A program made the translations under genes and the position numbers. A stretch of 64,000 nucleotides of DNA, from the NCBI RefSeq assembly GCF_000014585.1, contig NC_008319.1, positions 806,001 through 870,000 on the forward strand. Direction: 5' to 3'. The notes beneath the pieces were generated by a model. The model worked only from the letters and a program-made list of their open reading frames with translations, did no database searches and had not been told where the DNA came from. The DNA comes from Synechococcus sp. CC9311 (lineage in GTDB: Bacteria; Cyanobacteriota; Cyanobacteriia; PCC-6307; Cyanobiaceae). Below are positions 17,029 to 24,776 of this stretch, one piece after another. Position 1 is the stretch's first letter; each line of letters opens with the position of its first letter.

Positions 17029-18003
17029 ATGACTGACCCGATGCAGGTTCTGGTGGTTGGTGGGACAGGAACGCTTGGCCGTCAAATCGCAAAACAAGCG
17101 ATTGATGCTGGCCACAAAGTGCGTTGCATGGTGCGCTCACCTCGAAAGGCAGCTTTCCTACAGGAGTGGGGTTGTGAGCTCACTCGAGGTGACCTTCTCG
17201 AACCGGCCAGTCTTGATTACGCACTCGATGGCATGGATGCGGTCATCGATGCCGCCACGAGTCGCCCAACAGATCCCAACAGCATTTACGTCACCGATTG
17301 GGAAGGCAAGCTCAACTTGCTCAGGGCTTGTGAGCGTGCCGATGTGAAGCGCTTTGTGTTTCTCTCCCTTTTAGGTGCCTCAAAGCACCGCAATGTCCCT
17401 CTGATGGACATCAAGCACTGCACTGAGCGGCTGCTGGAGGAGTCGGATCTTGATTACACGATCCTGCAAGGAGCGGCATTCATGCAGGGCGTGATCAGTC
17501 AGTTCTCGATCCCCATTTTAGAAAGTCAGACGGTGTGGGTGAGCGGTAGTCCAACCCCCATCGCCTACATGAACACGCAAGACATGGCTCGTTTTGCGGT
17601 AGCTGCCGTTGATCGACCAGAGACCATTCGGTGTTCGTATCCCGTGGTGGGACCGAAAGCCTGGAACACCGGAGAAGTGATTCAACTCTGTGAGCTGGCT
17701 AGCTCCAAGTCGGCAAGGGTGTTTCGCGTTCCTGGGGCCCTGCTGAATTTGATGCAGGGGATCTGCTCATTCTTCGAACCCGCTGTGAACGTGGCAGAGC
17801 GCCTGGCGTTTGCTGAAGTCACCGGTGGAGGCGGGTCTCTTGACGCCCCTATGGAAGCGAGTTATCGCGCCTTTGGCCTTGATCCCAACGAAACCACCCA
17901 GTTGGAGGCCTACATCCGTGAGTACTACGACACGATCTTGAAGCGCCTCAGAGACATGGAGGCCGATCTAGATAAGGATGCCAAGAAAAAACTGCCTTTC
18001 TAG
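17029..18003 (+). CDS. ycf39: Ycf39-like NAD(P)-binding protein, photosystem II assembly
   Basis: The 324-residue product is an atypical short-chain dehydrogenase of the NmrA-like group. The Rossmann motif is VLVVGGTGTLGRQIAKQAIDAGH at the N-terminus, and MVRSPRKAAFLQEWGCELTRGDL follows, as in Ycf39. DIKHCTERLLEESDLDYTILQ and the later GPKAWNTGEVIQLCE also fit. Ycf39 forms a complex with Hlip proteins that delivers chlorophyll during photosystem II D1 assembly. The start ATG 17029 puts the Rossmann motif within six residues of the N-terminus. The photosynthetic neighbours (petM) agree with the assignment. Confidence 0.92.
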   Translation: MTDPMQVLVVGGTGTLGRQIAKQAIDAGHKVRCMVRSPRKAAFLQEWGCELTRGDLLEPASLDYALDGMDAVIDAATSRPTDPNSIYVTDWEGKLNLLRACERADVKRFVFLSLLGASKHRNVPLMDIKHCTERLLEESDLDYTILQGAAFMQGVISQFSIPILESQTVWVSGSPTPIAYMNTQDMARFAVAAVDRPETIRCSYPVVGPKAWNTGEVIQLCELASSKSARVFRVPGALLNLMQGICSFFEPAVNVAERLAFAEVTGGGGSLDAPMEASYRAFGLDPNETTQLEAYIREYYDTILKRLRDMEADLDKDAKKKLPF

Positions 18004-18074
18004 AGATCTTGACGATCGAGTGGTGTGTTTGTACTATCTGTTCGCTAGGATTTACACGTTTCTGAGTCATTTTC

Positions 18075-18290
18075 ATGTCTGCCGCCCAAGTTAAAAACCT
18101 TCAGCGACGGCTCGACAATCTCGCTCGAGAGGCGGAAACGGAGCTCAATCGTGCCTGTGGTCATGAGCTCTGGCAAAGCGTTGGTTTCGACGCGTTTGAT
18201 GGCATTGAGGATATTGATCGCCGCGCCAGCGCCAATTACTACTACGGGCAATGGCAAACTGTGCGTGAACTTCAGGATGTTCTGAGCTAG
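18075..18290 (+). CDS. Small hypothetical cytoplasmic protein
   Basis: The product has 71 residues and no signal or membrane segment. It is charged and helix-rich at the start (VKNLQRRLDNLAREAETELN). It ends with aromatic ANYYYGQWQTVRELQDVL. It lies between ycf39 and the methyltransferase gene on the same strand. Composition and position support a real gene, and the pattern looks like a conserved picocyanobacterial small protein. I have no function to offer. Confidence 0.7.
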   Translation: MSAAQVKNLQRRLDNLAREAETELNRACGHELWQSVGFDAFDGIEDIDRRASANYYYGQWQTVRELQDVLS

Positions 18291-18351
18291 GGGGTGTTCC
18301 TCTTCAGTGTGGGGCTCTGTTCAGAATGGGGGCATTCCCTCTCTGTTGCTG

Positions 18352-19137
18352 ATGTCGTCTTGTTGCGGCCCCACTCCGTCCTCACTGGATCAGACACAGG
18401 CGGTACAGAACCGGTATGGCGCTGCTGCAGTGGAACAAGAAGCCTGCCTCTGCACCCCAGTGGCGTTCGATCCTGCCCTGCTCAAGCCCATCCCCAAGGA
18501 TGTGGTGGAAAGGGATTATGGCTGTGGTGATCCCACCCGTTGGGTGCGGTCTGGAGATGTTGTGTTGGACCTCGGTAGTGGAAGCGGAAAGAATGCCTTT
18601 ATTTGTGCCCAGGTGGTCGGCTCGACGGGGCAAGTGATTGGCATTGACCGCAATGCGGACATGTTGGCCCTCTCTCGTTCTGCGGCACCCGTGGTGGCAA
18701 AGCAGATTGGCTACGCCAATGTTTGCTTCCTTGAGGGTGCGATTGAGGCGCTTGATGCCGTTAATGCTGAAGGAAATCCCCTGGTCGCCGATTCCAGCAT
18801 TGATGTGGTGCTCAGTAATTGCGTACTGAATCTGGTGAATCCGTCCGCACGAGAACTGTTGTTGAAGAACATCCGCCGCGTGCTTCGACCTGAGGGCCGA
18901 GTTGCGATCAGCGACATTGTGTGTGATCGCCCAGTGCCGATGGCTCTTCAGCAGGACGCCGAGCTTTGGAGTGGCTGTATCAGTGGGGCTTGGTTAGAAG
19001 AGGCTTTTTTGGAGGATTTCCGATCGCTAGGGCTTGAGCGGGTTCAGTACGCGGAGCGCTCTGAGGCTCCCTGGCGCGTTGTTGAGGGCATTGAATTTCG
19101 CGCGGTCACGCTGACCGGTGCGTTGCCGAGCGGCTAA
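18352..19137 (+). CDS. arsM: Arsenite methyltransferase (ArsM-like)
   Basis: The product has 261 residues from ATG 18352 (MSSCCGPTPSS). SAM-binding motif I is VVLDLGSGSGKNAFICAQ, followed by VIGIDRNADMLALSR. All the Cys positions expected of ArsM are visible: an N-terminal CC, CLC in the stretch EQEACLCTPVAFD, C in VLSNCVLNLV and C in LWSGCISGAW. ArsM methylates trivalent arsenic in the cytoplasm as a detoxification step. The conserved final two Cys argue for the arsenic enzyme over a generic ubiquinone methyltransferase. The stop overlaps the convergent pseudouridine synthase gene by about 30 bases. Confidence 0.85.
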   Translation: MSSCCGPTPSSLDQTQAVQNRYGAAAVEQEACLCTPVAFDPALLKPIPKDVVERDYGCGDPTRWVRSGDVVLDLGSGSGKNAFICAQVVGSTGQVIGIDRNADMLALSRSAAPVVAKQIGYANVCFLEGAIEALDAVNAEGNPLVADSSIDVVLSNCVLNLVNPSARELLLKNIRRVLRPEGRVAISDIVCDRPVPMALQQDAELWSGCISGAWLEEAFLEDFRSLGLERVQYAERSEAPWRVVEGIEFRAVTLTGALPSG

Positions 19138-19729
19138 GCAGCCTCTGTAAGCGCTGATCTTCCGTGCGGGTGACCTCTCGCCACATCCCTGCACTGAGGT
19201 CTTTGATGCTCAAAACGATCTCTCCATCCATCAAGTCGATGGAATGACGAATCAGTCTGAGTGTGGGGAGGCCTACGGCAGCGGTCATGCGACGCACTTG
19301 GCGGTTGCGTCCTTCGCGAAGTTCAAGGCAAAGCCAGCAGGTTGGAATCGAACGACGCTCCCGAATCGGCGGCTTGCGATCGCTGATCGTTTGTCTTTCG
19401 TCATCCGACAGGATCCTTGCTTTTGCGGGCCGGGTTAGCCGTCCTTGAATGGTCACTCCACGCTGGAGTTGGTTTAGTTGGACTTCATTAGCGCAACCTT
19501 CCACTTGCACCCAATACTGACGCCAGTGACCAAAGCGAGGATCGGTGAGGCGTTGCTGCAGCCGACCGTTATCGGTGAGCAACAGCAACCCTTCGCTGTC
19601 GGCATCGAGGCGGCCAGCAGCGTAAACATTCGGTATTGGAACCCACTCCGCTAGGCAACCCCAACGGCTCTGAGGTTCAGGGGTGAACTGACTCAGAACC
19701 CCATAGGGCTTGTGCAGCAGAAGGGTCAG
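19106..19729 (-). CDS. Pseudouridine synthase, RluE-like, apparent CTG start
   Basis: The family landmark AAGRLDADSEGLLLLTDNG gives the catalytic Asp. A second block, CLELREGRNRQVRRMTAAVGLPTLRLIR, is typical of the RsuA/RluE group. The enzyme isomerises uridine in rRNA. The conserved N-terminus LLLHKPYGVLSQFTPE is coded upstream of the first ATG, GTG or TTG usable in frame. The frame stays open with none of these back to a TGA. CTG at 19729 (LTLLLHKPYG) is the best start: GGAG lies 7 bases upstream, and the CTG overlaps the stop of the Nif11-like gene (CTGA). The protein then has 207 residues. Confidence 0.85.
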   Translation of the reverse strand: MTLLLHKPYGVLSQFTPEPQSRWGCLAEWVPIPNVYAAGRLDADSEGLLLLTDNGRLQQRLTDPRFGHWRQYWVQVEGCANEVQLNQLQRGVTIQGRLTRPAKARILSDDERQTISDRKPPIRERRSIPTCWLCLELREGRNRQVRRMTAAVGLPTLRLIRHSIDLMDGEIVLSIKDLSAGMWREVTRTEDQRLQRLLSRSATHRSA

Positions 19730-19974
19730 TTGTGAGCTCCAAAGCAGAGCAGAAGTGCTTCGCCCCAGCTGGAAGCATTGTTGAGGTGGTCGTCATGAAG
19801 ATGCTTCATCTTCTCGGCTTGCATCTTCATGAGTGTGGCTTGGTTGAAAACGTGTCCTTGTTCAGAAGCAAGATTCACAACGTGGGCCGGTGTGGGTGCC
19901 TGGCGAACCTGTTCCCGCAGCTGAGAATCGGATTGAACCAGGGATGTGAAAGCAATCAGAGCTGATTCAGACAC
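19726..19974 (-). CDS. Nif11-like leader-domain protein
   Basis: The 82-residue product has the Nif11 pattern: a short N-terminus with ALIAFTSLVQSDSQLREQV, then PAHVVNLASEQGHVFNQATL, followed by a helix with two Lys-rich segments. Nif11 domains are found as leaders of ribosomally made peptides in marine picocyanobacteria, and also in free-standing proteins. There is no GG cleavage site and only one Cys near the end (ALLLCFGAHN), so a modified peptide is unlikely. Its stop overlaps the predicted CTG start of the pseudouridine synthase, so the two are coupled. Confidence 0.75.
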   Translation of the reverse strand: MSESALIAFTSLVQSDSQLREQVRQAPTPAHVVNLASEQGHVFNQATLMKMQAEKMKHLHDDHLNNASSWGEALLLCFGAHN

Positions 19975-20001
19975 AGAAACACGGCAAAACGTGCCAACAA
20001 G

Positions 20002-20091
20002 CTAATTCGCATTCTGACGGTTACGCCAGAGATTCACAGCGCCGATAGAAATCAGCAAAAGGCCAAGGTCGAGGGAAAGCGGAGGGAGCAT
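20002..20091 (-). CDS. Very small membrane ORF, hypothetical
   Basis: An ATG at 20091 opens 29 codons: a hydrophobic segment (LPPLSLDLGLLLISIGAVNLW) and a basic tail (RNRQNAN). It lies 27 bases upstream of the Nif11-like gene on the same strand. The layout resembles the tiny single-span proteins of cyanobacterial membranes. Evidence is limited to composition and position, so this is weak. Confidence 0.35.
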   Translation of the reverse strand: MLPPLSLDLGLLLISIGAVNLWRNRQNAN

Positions 20092-20203
20092 CAAATGGCT
20101 TTGAACGGCGGAACTGACACTAAAGAGAGTGACGGCGCAACGGTGGAAAAGCGTTGAAGGTGGCCTCCTAAACTGATGTCAATGACGACGTTGACCTTGG
20201 CGC

Positions 20204-20473
20204 ATGATTGAGACCTCGGGTGTAATTGAAAAAGAGCAGGGGAACGGTTTTTACCTCGTAACCCTGGAGCAGCCCGCTGGTCACCAGTGCCTGTGCCGCG
20301 CCGCCGGAAAGCTCACAAAATTCCGCATCAAATTGCTCGCAGGCGACAAGGTTTTGGTCGAAATCAGTCCCTACGACTTGACGCGTGGTCGGATTACCTA
20401 CCGCGAGCGCAATGCGGGTGCGCCGGGTGGACGTCCAGGCGGTAACCGACCTGGTGGCCCACGCCGCCGTTAA
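20204..20473 (+). CDS. infA: Translation initiation factor IF-1 with Gly/Arg tail
   Basis: The product has 89 residues. The OB-fold core ends with the nearly invariant VEISPYDLTRGRITYR, and the start (ETSGVIEKEQGNGFYLVTLE) fits IF-1. The usual protein ends at about residue 72. Here a tail of about 20 residues rich in Gly, Pro and Arg follows (NAGAPGGRPGGNRPGGPRRR). IF-1 binds the 30S A site. The N-terminal sequence is divergent from the standard 'MAKED' start, so this may be a second IF-1 copy. The gene is convergent with the NTRC gene, 1 base apart. Confidence 0.93.
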   Translation: MIETSGVIEKEQGNGFYLVTLEQPAGHQCLCRAAGKLTKFRIKLLAGDKVLVEISPYDLTRGRITYRERNAGAPGGRPGGNRPGGPRRR

Positions 20474-20474
20474 A

Positions 20475-21839
20475 TCACTGGCCCTTGAGAAGGGCCTCGA
20501 TCGCGCCCTTGAATTCACTGCGCTGTTTCACTCCGCGCCACTGCTGCTGCAGCGACTTGCCATAAAACAGCTGGACTGTTGGGGTGCCGTTGACGCCCGC
20601 CTGTTCTGCAATCTCTTGATCGGCTTCGATGTCAATTTCGACGCCTTGAGCCTGTCCATTGAGTTCTGACAACACTCGTTTGAGCTGCGGCTTCAGCACA
20701 TGACAAGGGCCGCAGCTTGGGGAGCTGTAAATCACGAGCAGGGGTTTGTTGCTGTCGTGATAAAGCTTGCGGAGCGCATAACTGCCTTTTTGCCATTCCG
20801 CATTGGCGTCATAGGTGGATTCCGTGGTTGCTTCTATGGCTTGTGGCGCATTGGCTTTTTGTGGTTCAACCGCCTCACGACTCACAAGCGTGGCTAAGTC
20901 GTGATGGCTTAACCATCGTTCTGCGGCAAGAGCCGCTTGGCAGCCACTGCCTGCAGCTGTAATCCCTTGGCGCCATTCCGCATCGGCGACGTCACCCGCT
21001 GCAAACACACCTTCCAAGGATGTTTCTGGTCTGCCTGGTTTGGTGACGAGATAACCGCTGCGATCACAATCCAGTTGGCCCTTCAAGAGTTCGGTGTTGG
21101 GCGTGTGACCAATGGCATAAAACATTCCGCGCACGGCCAATGTTTCCTCCTTGCCGCTGTCTCGATTGCGAAGTCGTAGGCCGTTCATCCAGTCCGTTCC
21201 TTCAACGTCCACCACCTCGGTGTTCCAGTGCACCGTGATTTGGGGATTGGCTTCCACCCGGTCAGCCATGGCCGCACTGGCTCGCAAGCAGTCCGAGCGA
21301 ACCAACAGGTGCACCTGACTGCCGTACTTGGTGAGATACACCGCTTCTTCGCAAGCGGAATCTCCGCCTCCAACCACCGCCAATTCCTCCTTGCGGAATT
21401 GGGGAGTTGCGCCATCGCAAATGGCGCAGGCACTGATGCCCTGGCTCCAGAAGCGTTCTTCGTTGGGTAAGCCCAAGCGGTTGGCGCTCGCGCCAGTGGC
21501 GATGATGATTGATTGGGTTTGGATCGTCTTGCCTTCGGCTTCAATCCGGTAGGGACGTTGGCTCAAGTCGATAACGTCGGCATCGGCTTCGATCAGGTGC
21601 GTCCCCCAGCGCTCCGCCTGCGCTTTCATGAGATCCATCAGATCGGGGCCAAGGACTCCATCGGGAAAGCCGGGGAAATTTTCAACATGCGTGGTGGTCA
21701 TCAGTTGACCACCAGGGATCCCACCGCGCTGAAATCCTGTGATCAGGAGCGGATTGAGGTTGGCTCTTGCTGCGTAAATGGCTGCCGTATACCCAGCCGG
21801 GCCAGATCCGACGATCACTAGGTTCTCGCTCGCTCCCAT
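20475..21839 (-). CDS. trxB: NADPH-thioredoxin reductase with fused thioredoxin (NTRC)
   Basis: The 454-residue protein has two parts. Residues 1-320 are a thioredoxin reductase: FAD motif [18 protein letters not shown], redox pair CAIC in [14 protein letters not shown], and NADPH motif [12 protein letters not shown]. After a linker of about 30 residues, a complete thioredoxin domain carries the active site CGPC in [12 protein letters not shown], followed by [13 protein letters not shown]. The fusion is the NTRC type of cyanobacteria and chloroplasts. NTRC uses NADPH to reduce 2-Cys peroxiredoxin and other targets in the cytoplasm. It is preceded by a 127-bp spacer. Confidence 0.96.
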   Translation of the reverse strand: MGASENLVIVGSGPAGYTAAIYAARANLNPLLITGFQRGGIPGGQLMTTTHVENFPGFPDGVLGPDLMDLMKAQAERWGTHLIEADADVIDLSQRPYRIEAEGKTIQTQSIIIATGASANRLGLPNEERFWSQGISACAICDGATPQFRKEELAVVGGGDSACEEAVYLTKYGSQVHLLVRSDCLRASAAMADRVEANPQITVHWNTEVVDVEGTDWMNGLRLRNRDSGKEETLAVRGMFYAIGHTPNTELLKGQLDCDRSGYLVTKPGRPETSLEGVFAAGDVADAEWRQGITAAGSGCQAALAAERWLSHHDLATLVSREAVEPQKANAPQAIEATTESTYDANAEWQKGSYALRKLYHDSNKPLLVIYSSPSCGPCHVLKPQLKRVLSELNGQAQGVEIDIEADQEIAEQAGVNGTPTVQLFYGKSLQQQWRGVKQRSEFKGAIEALLKGQ

Positions 21840-21966
21840 GGCTTATGCGTATTGAGTATGAGTTGAATTTAAACGGACTCTCTCGGCGATTGCTTTGTTT
21901 TTAATTCGAAACGATTTTCAGTTTCGAGCGCAAAATGTGTCGCAAAAGCAAGATTTGATAATTTAT

Positions 21967-22281
21967 TTAGATTTCGACCGAGTCTTCCGCCCCCTCTTCG
22001 AGGTCAAAGCCTTGTCGCTTTTCTGAAATTTGGCCCACGCTCATTACGGATTCAGCAAAGAGTTCCGGACTTTCCCCGATACATGTGATCCATTCCCTGA
22101 ATTCTTGGGTCAATGCGTAGCTGTCTTCATAGCGCTCAGCGCTGTCCAGAGCATTGATTCTGGTTGTTGCCCAGCAGGTGGCAACACTGACTCGGCGTTC
22201 AAGTGCTGCGTCCATGACTGACTCCCAGATTGAGACCACATTGCCTGTTGGAGGACCAACATCGTGTGTGATTTCGCACAA
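21967..22281 (-). CDS. Small hypothetical protein, acidic
   Basis: The frame gives 104 residues. The better start may be ATG 22215 (MDAALERRVSVATCW), leaving 82 residues. The product is acidic and soluble, with no signal peptide. It contains ATTRINALDSAERYEDSYALTQEFREWI. It sits between NTRC and the SF2 helicase on the same strand. I do not recognise a family. Confidence 0.6.
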   Translation of the reverse strand: MCEITHDVGPPTGNVVSIWESVMDAALERRVSVATCWATTRINALDSAERYEDSYALTQEFREWITCIGESPELFAESVMSVGQISEKRQGFDLEEGAEDSVEI

Positions 22282-22311
22282 CGTCGCATTTTTTTTTCTG
22301 CAGAGAAGTTT

Positions 22312-23772
22312 TCATTGATGCAAAAAATTGGGTAATTCTGGGCTCCTGAGTCGAATCACGGCGCCAGCTCCGTCATTGACGGCCTCCAAGGGCAGGCTTG
22401 GACCTCTCCATGCGCTCGACTGAAGCGGGTCATCGGAATCTGCTTCCTGTTGTTGGGCTTGGATCCGATAGGGCTCTGAGAGAGACCAGCTGCGCGCGTA
22501 GCTCATCAGCAATGGGTCCGCTGGAGCAAATACATAAGAAGGGTCTCTTGGCACCGTTTCAGTGGCTGCCCTGACGCTGCACATCCGTACAGCGCGAGTG
22601 ATGCCCTGCACGAAGCGACTGCGGGTTACGACTGTGGTGAGATAGGCGACAACACGCAACCTTGGGGCGTCGAAGCCTTCGGCGCACATGTCGATGCTGA
22701 CGAGCCAGTCGGCGCCACCCTCTTGAAAACTGCTGAGTCGTTGGGCGGCCTCTGGATCTTGCGAATGCACCAGGTCCACCCGATCACCCTGTTCTCTCAG
22801 CAGGGAGCTGATCGATCGGGCGTGAGCAATGTCTTTGGCGATCACGAGACCGCCAGCGCTCGGGTGCTGTTCACGCACCTGCTCCAACTTGCGTCTGGCC
22901 CTGATCAAAAGTTGCTGAGCAATGCTGCTGCTATCGGAAAGTCGAATCGCCCTGCGCAAATTGCGTGCTCTCCAGCTTTCACGCACCTCCTCAGACAGAG
23001 GCGAGACGTCGCGATCAGGCTTCCCAGCACGACTGTGCTCCACCCAGCCGTCTTGAAAACGAAATTCCAGCGGTCGTACGTCGCCAGCTGCAATCAGCTC
23101 TCTGGGCTCAACGCAGAGGTCAGGACTGATCTGCTCCACCAGCTGACCCCCCTCCTGGATTCGAATTCGTCTCGCGGCACAAAAGGCGAGATTGTCGGCT
23201 CGAAAGGGGGTCCCTGTGAGCCCCAGCCTGAGTCGTGCCTGGCTGCTCAGCTCTAAAAAGGTGCGTCCCCAGACGGGACCATCTGGCTCATCCGGGTCCA
23301 CGCCCAGGTGATGCGCTTCGTCTGCAATCGCTAAAAGTTGATCACCAGCCCATGGCTCGAGCGCCTGTTTGAGCCCGTCGAGCTGACTCGCTGCCCCTTG
23401 GTAGGTGACGAGCCAACCATCGGCGTTTTGGAGGTTTTGGCTCTGGATGTTGGGCGTCGATTCATTCCAGTGCTCGAGGCGTAACCCCACCCGTTCGGCT
23501 GCTGTGCGCCATTGGTTGAGGATCGATGTGCGATGACACATCACCAAAAAGCATTTCAACTTCCCCTCTTGCTGCATGGCTTGGAATCCGAGCAGGGCCC
23601 CCAGGGTCTTGCCCGCACCTGGTCCTGCATGGATCAGCACGTCGCGCCCGTGGCTTGCTTCTGGATCCAGTCGTCTGCGCAGCAGCTGCAGGAGTTGCTG
23701 TTGCCACTGACGCGGTTGGATCCTGCCTCGTGGGCCGTCTCCTGGGAGCTGAAACGAAGGACTTGCGATCGG
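22312..23772 (-). CDS. SF2 DEAD/DEAH-type helicase, start unresolved
   Basis: Walker A is GPGAGKTLGALL, DEAH is ADEAHH, and motif III-like GLTGTPFRADN follows. Helicase C-terminal blocks are IDMCAEGFDAPRLRVVAYLTT and RFVQGITRAVRM (motif VI). It unwinds nucleic acid with ATP. The frame from GTG 23640 starts only a few residues before Walker A and would lose the Q-motif region. In the same frame, protein-like sequence with PRQWQ continues upstream to an in-frame TGA near 23773-23775, with no ATG, GTG or TTG. An upstream ATG (near 23808) in frame is separated from the gene by that TGA. I set the end at 23772 to include the coding-like part. Confidence 0.82.
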   Translation of the reverse strand, partial: PIASPSFQLPGDGPRGRIQPRQWQQQLLQLLRRRLDPEASHGRDVLIHAGPGAGKTLGALLGFQAMQQEGKLKCFLVMCHRTSILNQWRTAAERVGLRLEHWNESTPNIQSQNLQNADGWLVTYQGAASQLDGLKQALEPWAGDQLLAIADEAHHLGVDPDEPDGPVWGRTFLELSSQARLRLGLTGTPFRADNLAFCAARRIRIQEGGQLVEQISPDLCVEPRELIAAGDVRPLEFRFQDGWVEHSRAGKPDRDVSPLSEEVRESWRARNLRRAIRLSDSSSIAQQLLIRARRKLEQVREQHPSAGGLVIAKDIAHARSISSLLREQGDRVDLVHSQDPEAAQRLSSFQEGGADWLVSIDMCAEGFDAPRLRVVAYLTTVVTRSRFVQGITRAVRMCSVRAATETVPRDPSYVFAPADPLLMSYARSWSLSEPYRIQAQQQEADSDDPLQSSAWRGPSLPLEAVNDGAGAVIRLRSPELPNFLHQ

Positions 23773-23869
23773 TCAGCCGCAAAAGTTAGGTCTTTCTAAC
23801 CATTCCATCCGTGGATGCCACCCTTAGCTTCCAGCCAACAGCTCTTGGGGTTTCCGGCCTCCTGCCGCC

Positions 23870-24046
23870 ATGGCCAAAAGCCGTCCTCGTTACCCATCCA
23901 ATCCTGATCAGCGCCAACGGCTCGAGCAGTGTTGGCCTCTTGAATGCGATATCGATCCCTTGATTCTGCGGTTGCGTTGGTTGCAGCACCAGAGGCAATG
24001 GTCCCTGGTGCAGGCTGTTGAGCAAGAGCTCCTTCCTCTGTATTAA
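23870..24046 (+). CDS. Small hypothetical protein, basic
   Basis: An ATG at 23870 opens 58 codons (MAKSRPRYPSNPDQRQRLEQ..., ending ELLPLY). The sequence is Arg- and Gln-rich at the start and has a Leu- and Trp-rich helical tail. It lies between the divergent helicase and the next minus-strand gene. No family is recognised, but the composition looks coding. Confidence 0.5.
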   Translation: MAKSRPRYPSNPDQRQRLEQCWPLECDIDPLILRLRWLQHQRQWSLVQAVEQELLPLY

Positions 24047-24065
24047 CCGGGGTCGAGATCCAGGA

Positions 24066-24656
24066 TTAAATGGATTCGCTGTGGTTGTAGAGGAGGCGCT
24101 CTACTTCCATGAACCCCTCTTCTGCAGCTGTTTGCGCCCGTTGTGCATCGCCGCCAGCCGCACTGGTGAGTTGGGTGACAATGCGCTCCAACATGGCCGT
24201 TTTCTTGTCTTGAAGCATCGTCAGGATTTCGTTTTCGATCAGCTGGCGCACGGCGCTGCTTCGCAGATGATCGTCTGAGGCTTCGTCAAAGGTTCCCTGG
24301 ACGAGTTCTTGAATGAACAGACGGTGCACTTCGCTGCTGCGCAGGAAGCTTTCGGTGGCGTTGATCATTCCATCCACCAGAGTCCGATCTGGCTCGGCCT
24401 CAGTGTCGGACTGTTTATCTTGCAATTTGAATTCCCAATCCAGGTGGCGTCGTTGCCAGCCCGCTGCGTGCAGGCTGGGCATCACCGATTGAGAGAATGT
24501 GTCCACGGACATTTCGTAGATCCGTTCTGCGAGTCGCTCGCACCATTCCCGGCCGTGTTCGGCAAGAAGTTCTTCCATGGTGTTGCGATTAACGGCATGC
24601 CCGCCGTGATGGCTGTGGCAAACGCCATCGGGACATTCAATTGCTGAGAGACCCAT
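24066..24656 (-). CDS. Hypothetical protein with His/Cys-rich N-terminus
   Basis: The 196-residue soluble product begins with a Cys/His cluster (ECPDGVCHSHHGGH; C8, C13, H14, H16, H17, H20), which could bind metal. The rest is helix-rich and acidic. It is probably a conserved cyanobacterial protein, but I do not recognise the family. It is divergent from pntA, with about 120 bases between starts. No operon partner is clear. The metal idea is inference only. Confidence 0.7.
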   Translation of the reverse strand: MGLSAIECPDGVCHSHHGGHAVNRNTMEELLAEHGREWCERLAERIYEMSVDTFSQSVMPSLHAAGWQRRHLDWEFKLQDKQSDTEAEPDRTLVDGMINATESFLRSSEVHRLFIQELVQGTFDEASDDHLRSSAVRQLIENEILTMLQDKKTAMLERIVTQLTSAAGGDAQRAQTAAEEGFMEVERLLYNHSESI

Positions 24657-24776
24657 TCGCCTAGAGACAGAATCCTCTGATTAGCCAAAGCTGCTTCACT
24701 AAGTCAGCTTCTACAGAAAAGATGCGTTTCGGGAGCCACGACCTCGTAATCTCAGCTGGGTGGCGGCACAACGAAC
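24657..24776. promoter_or_regulatory. Divergent promoter region before pntA
   Basis: This 120-bp spacer lies between the starts of the His/Cys-rich hypothetical gene (minus) and pntA (plus), so promoters for both must be here. I can point to no specific operator. Confidence 0.35.
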
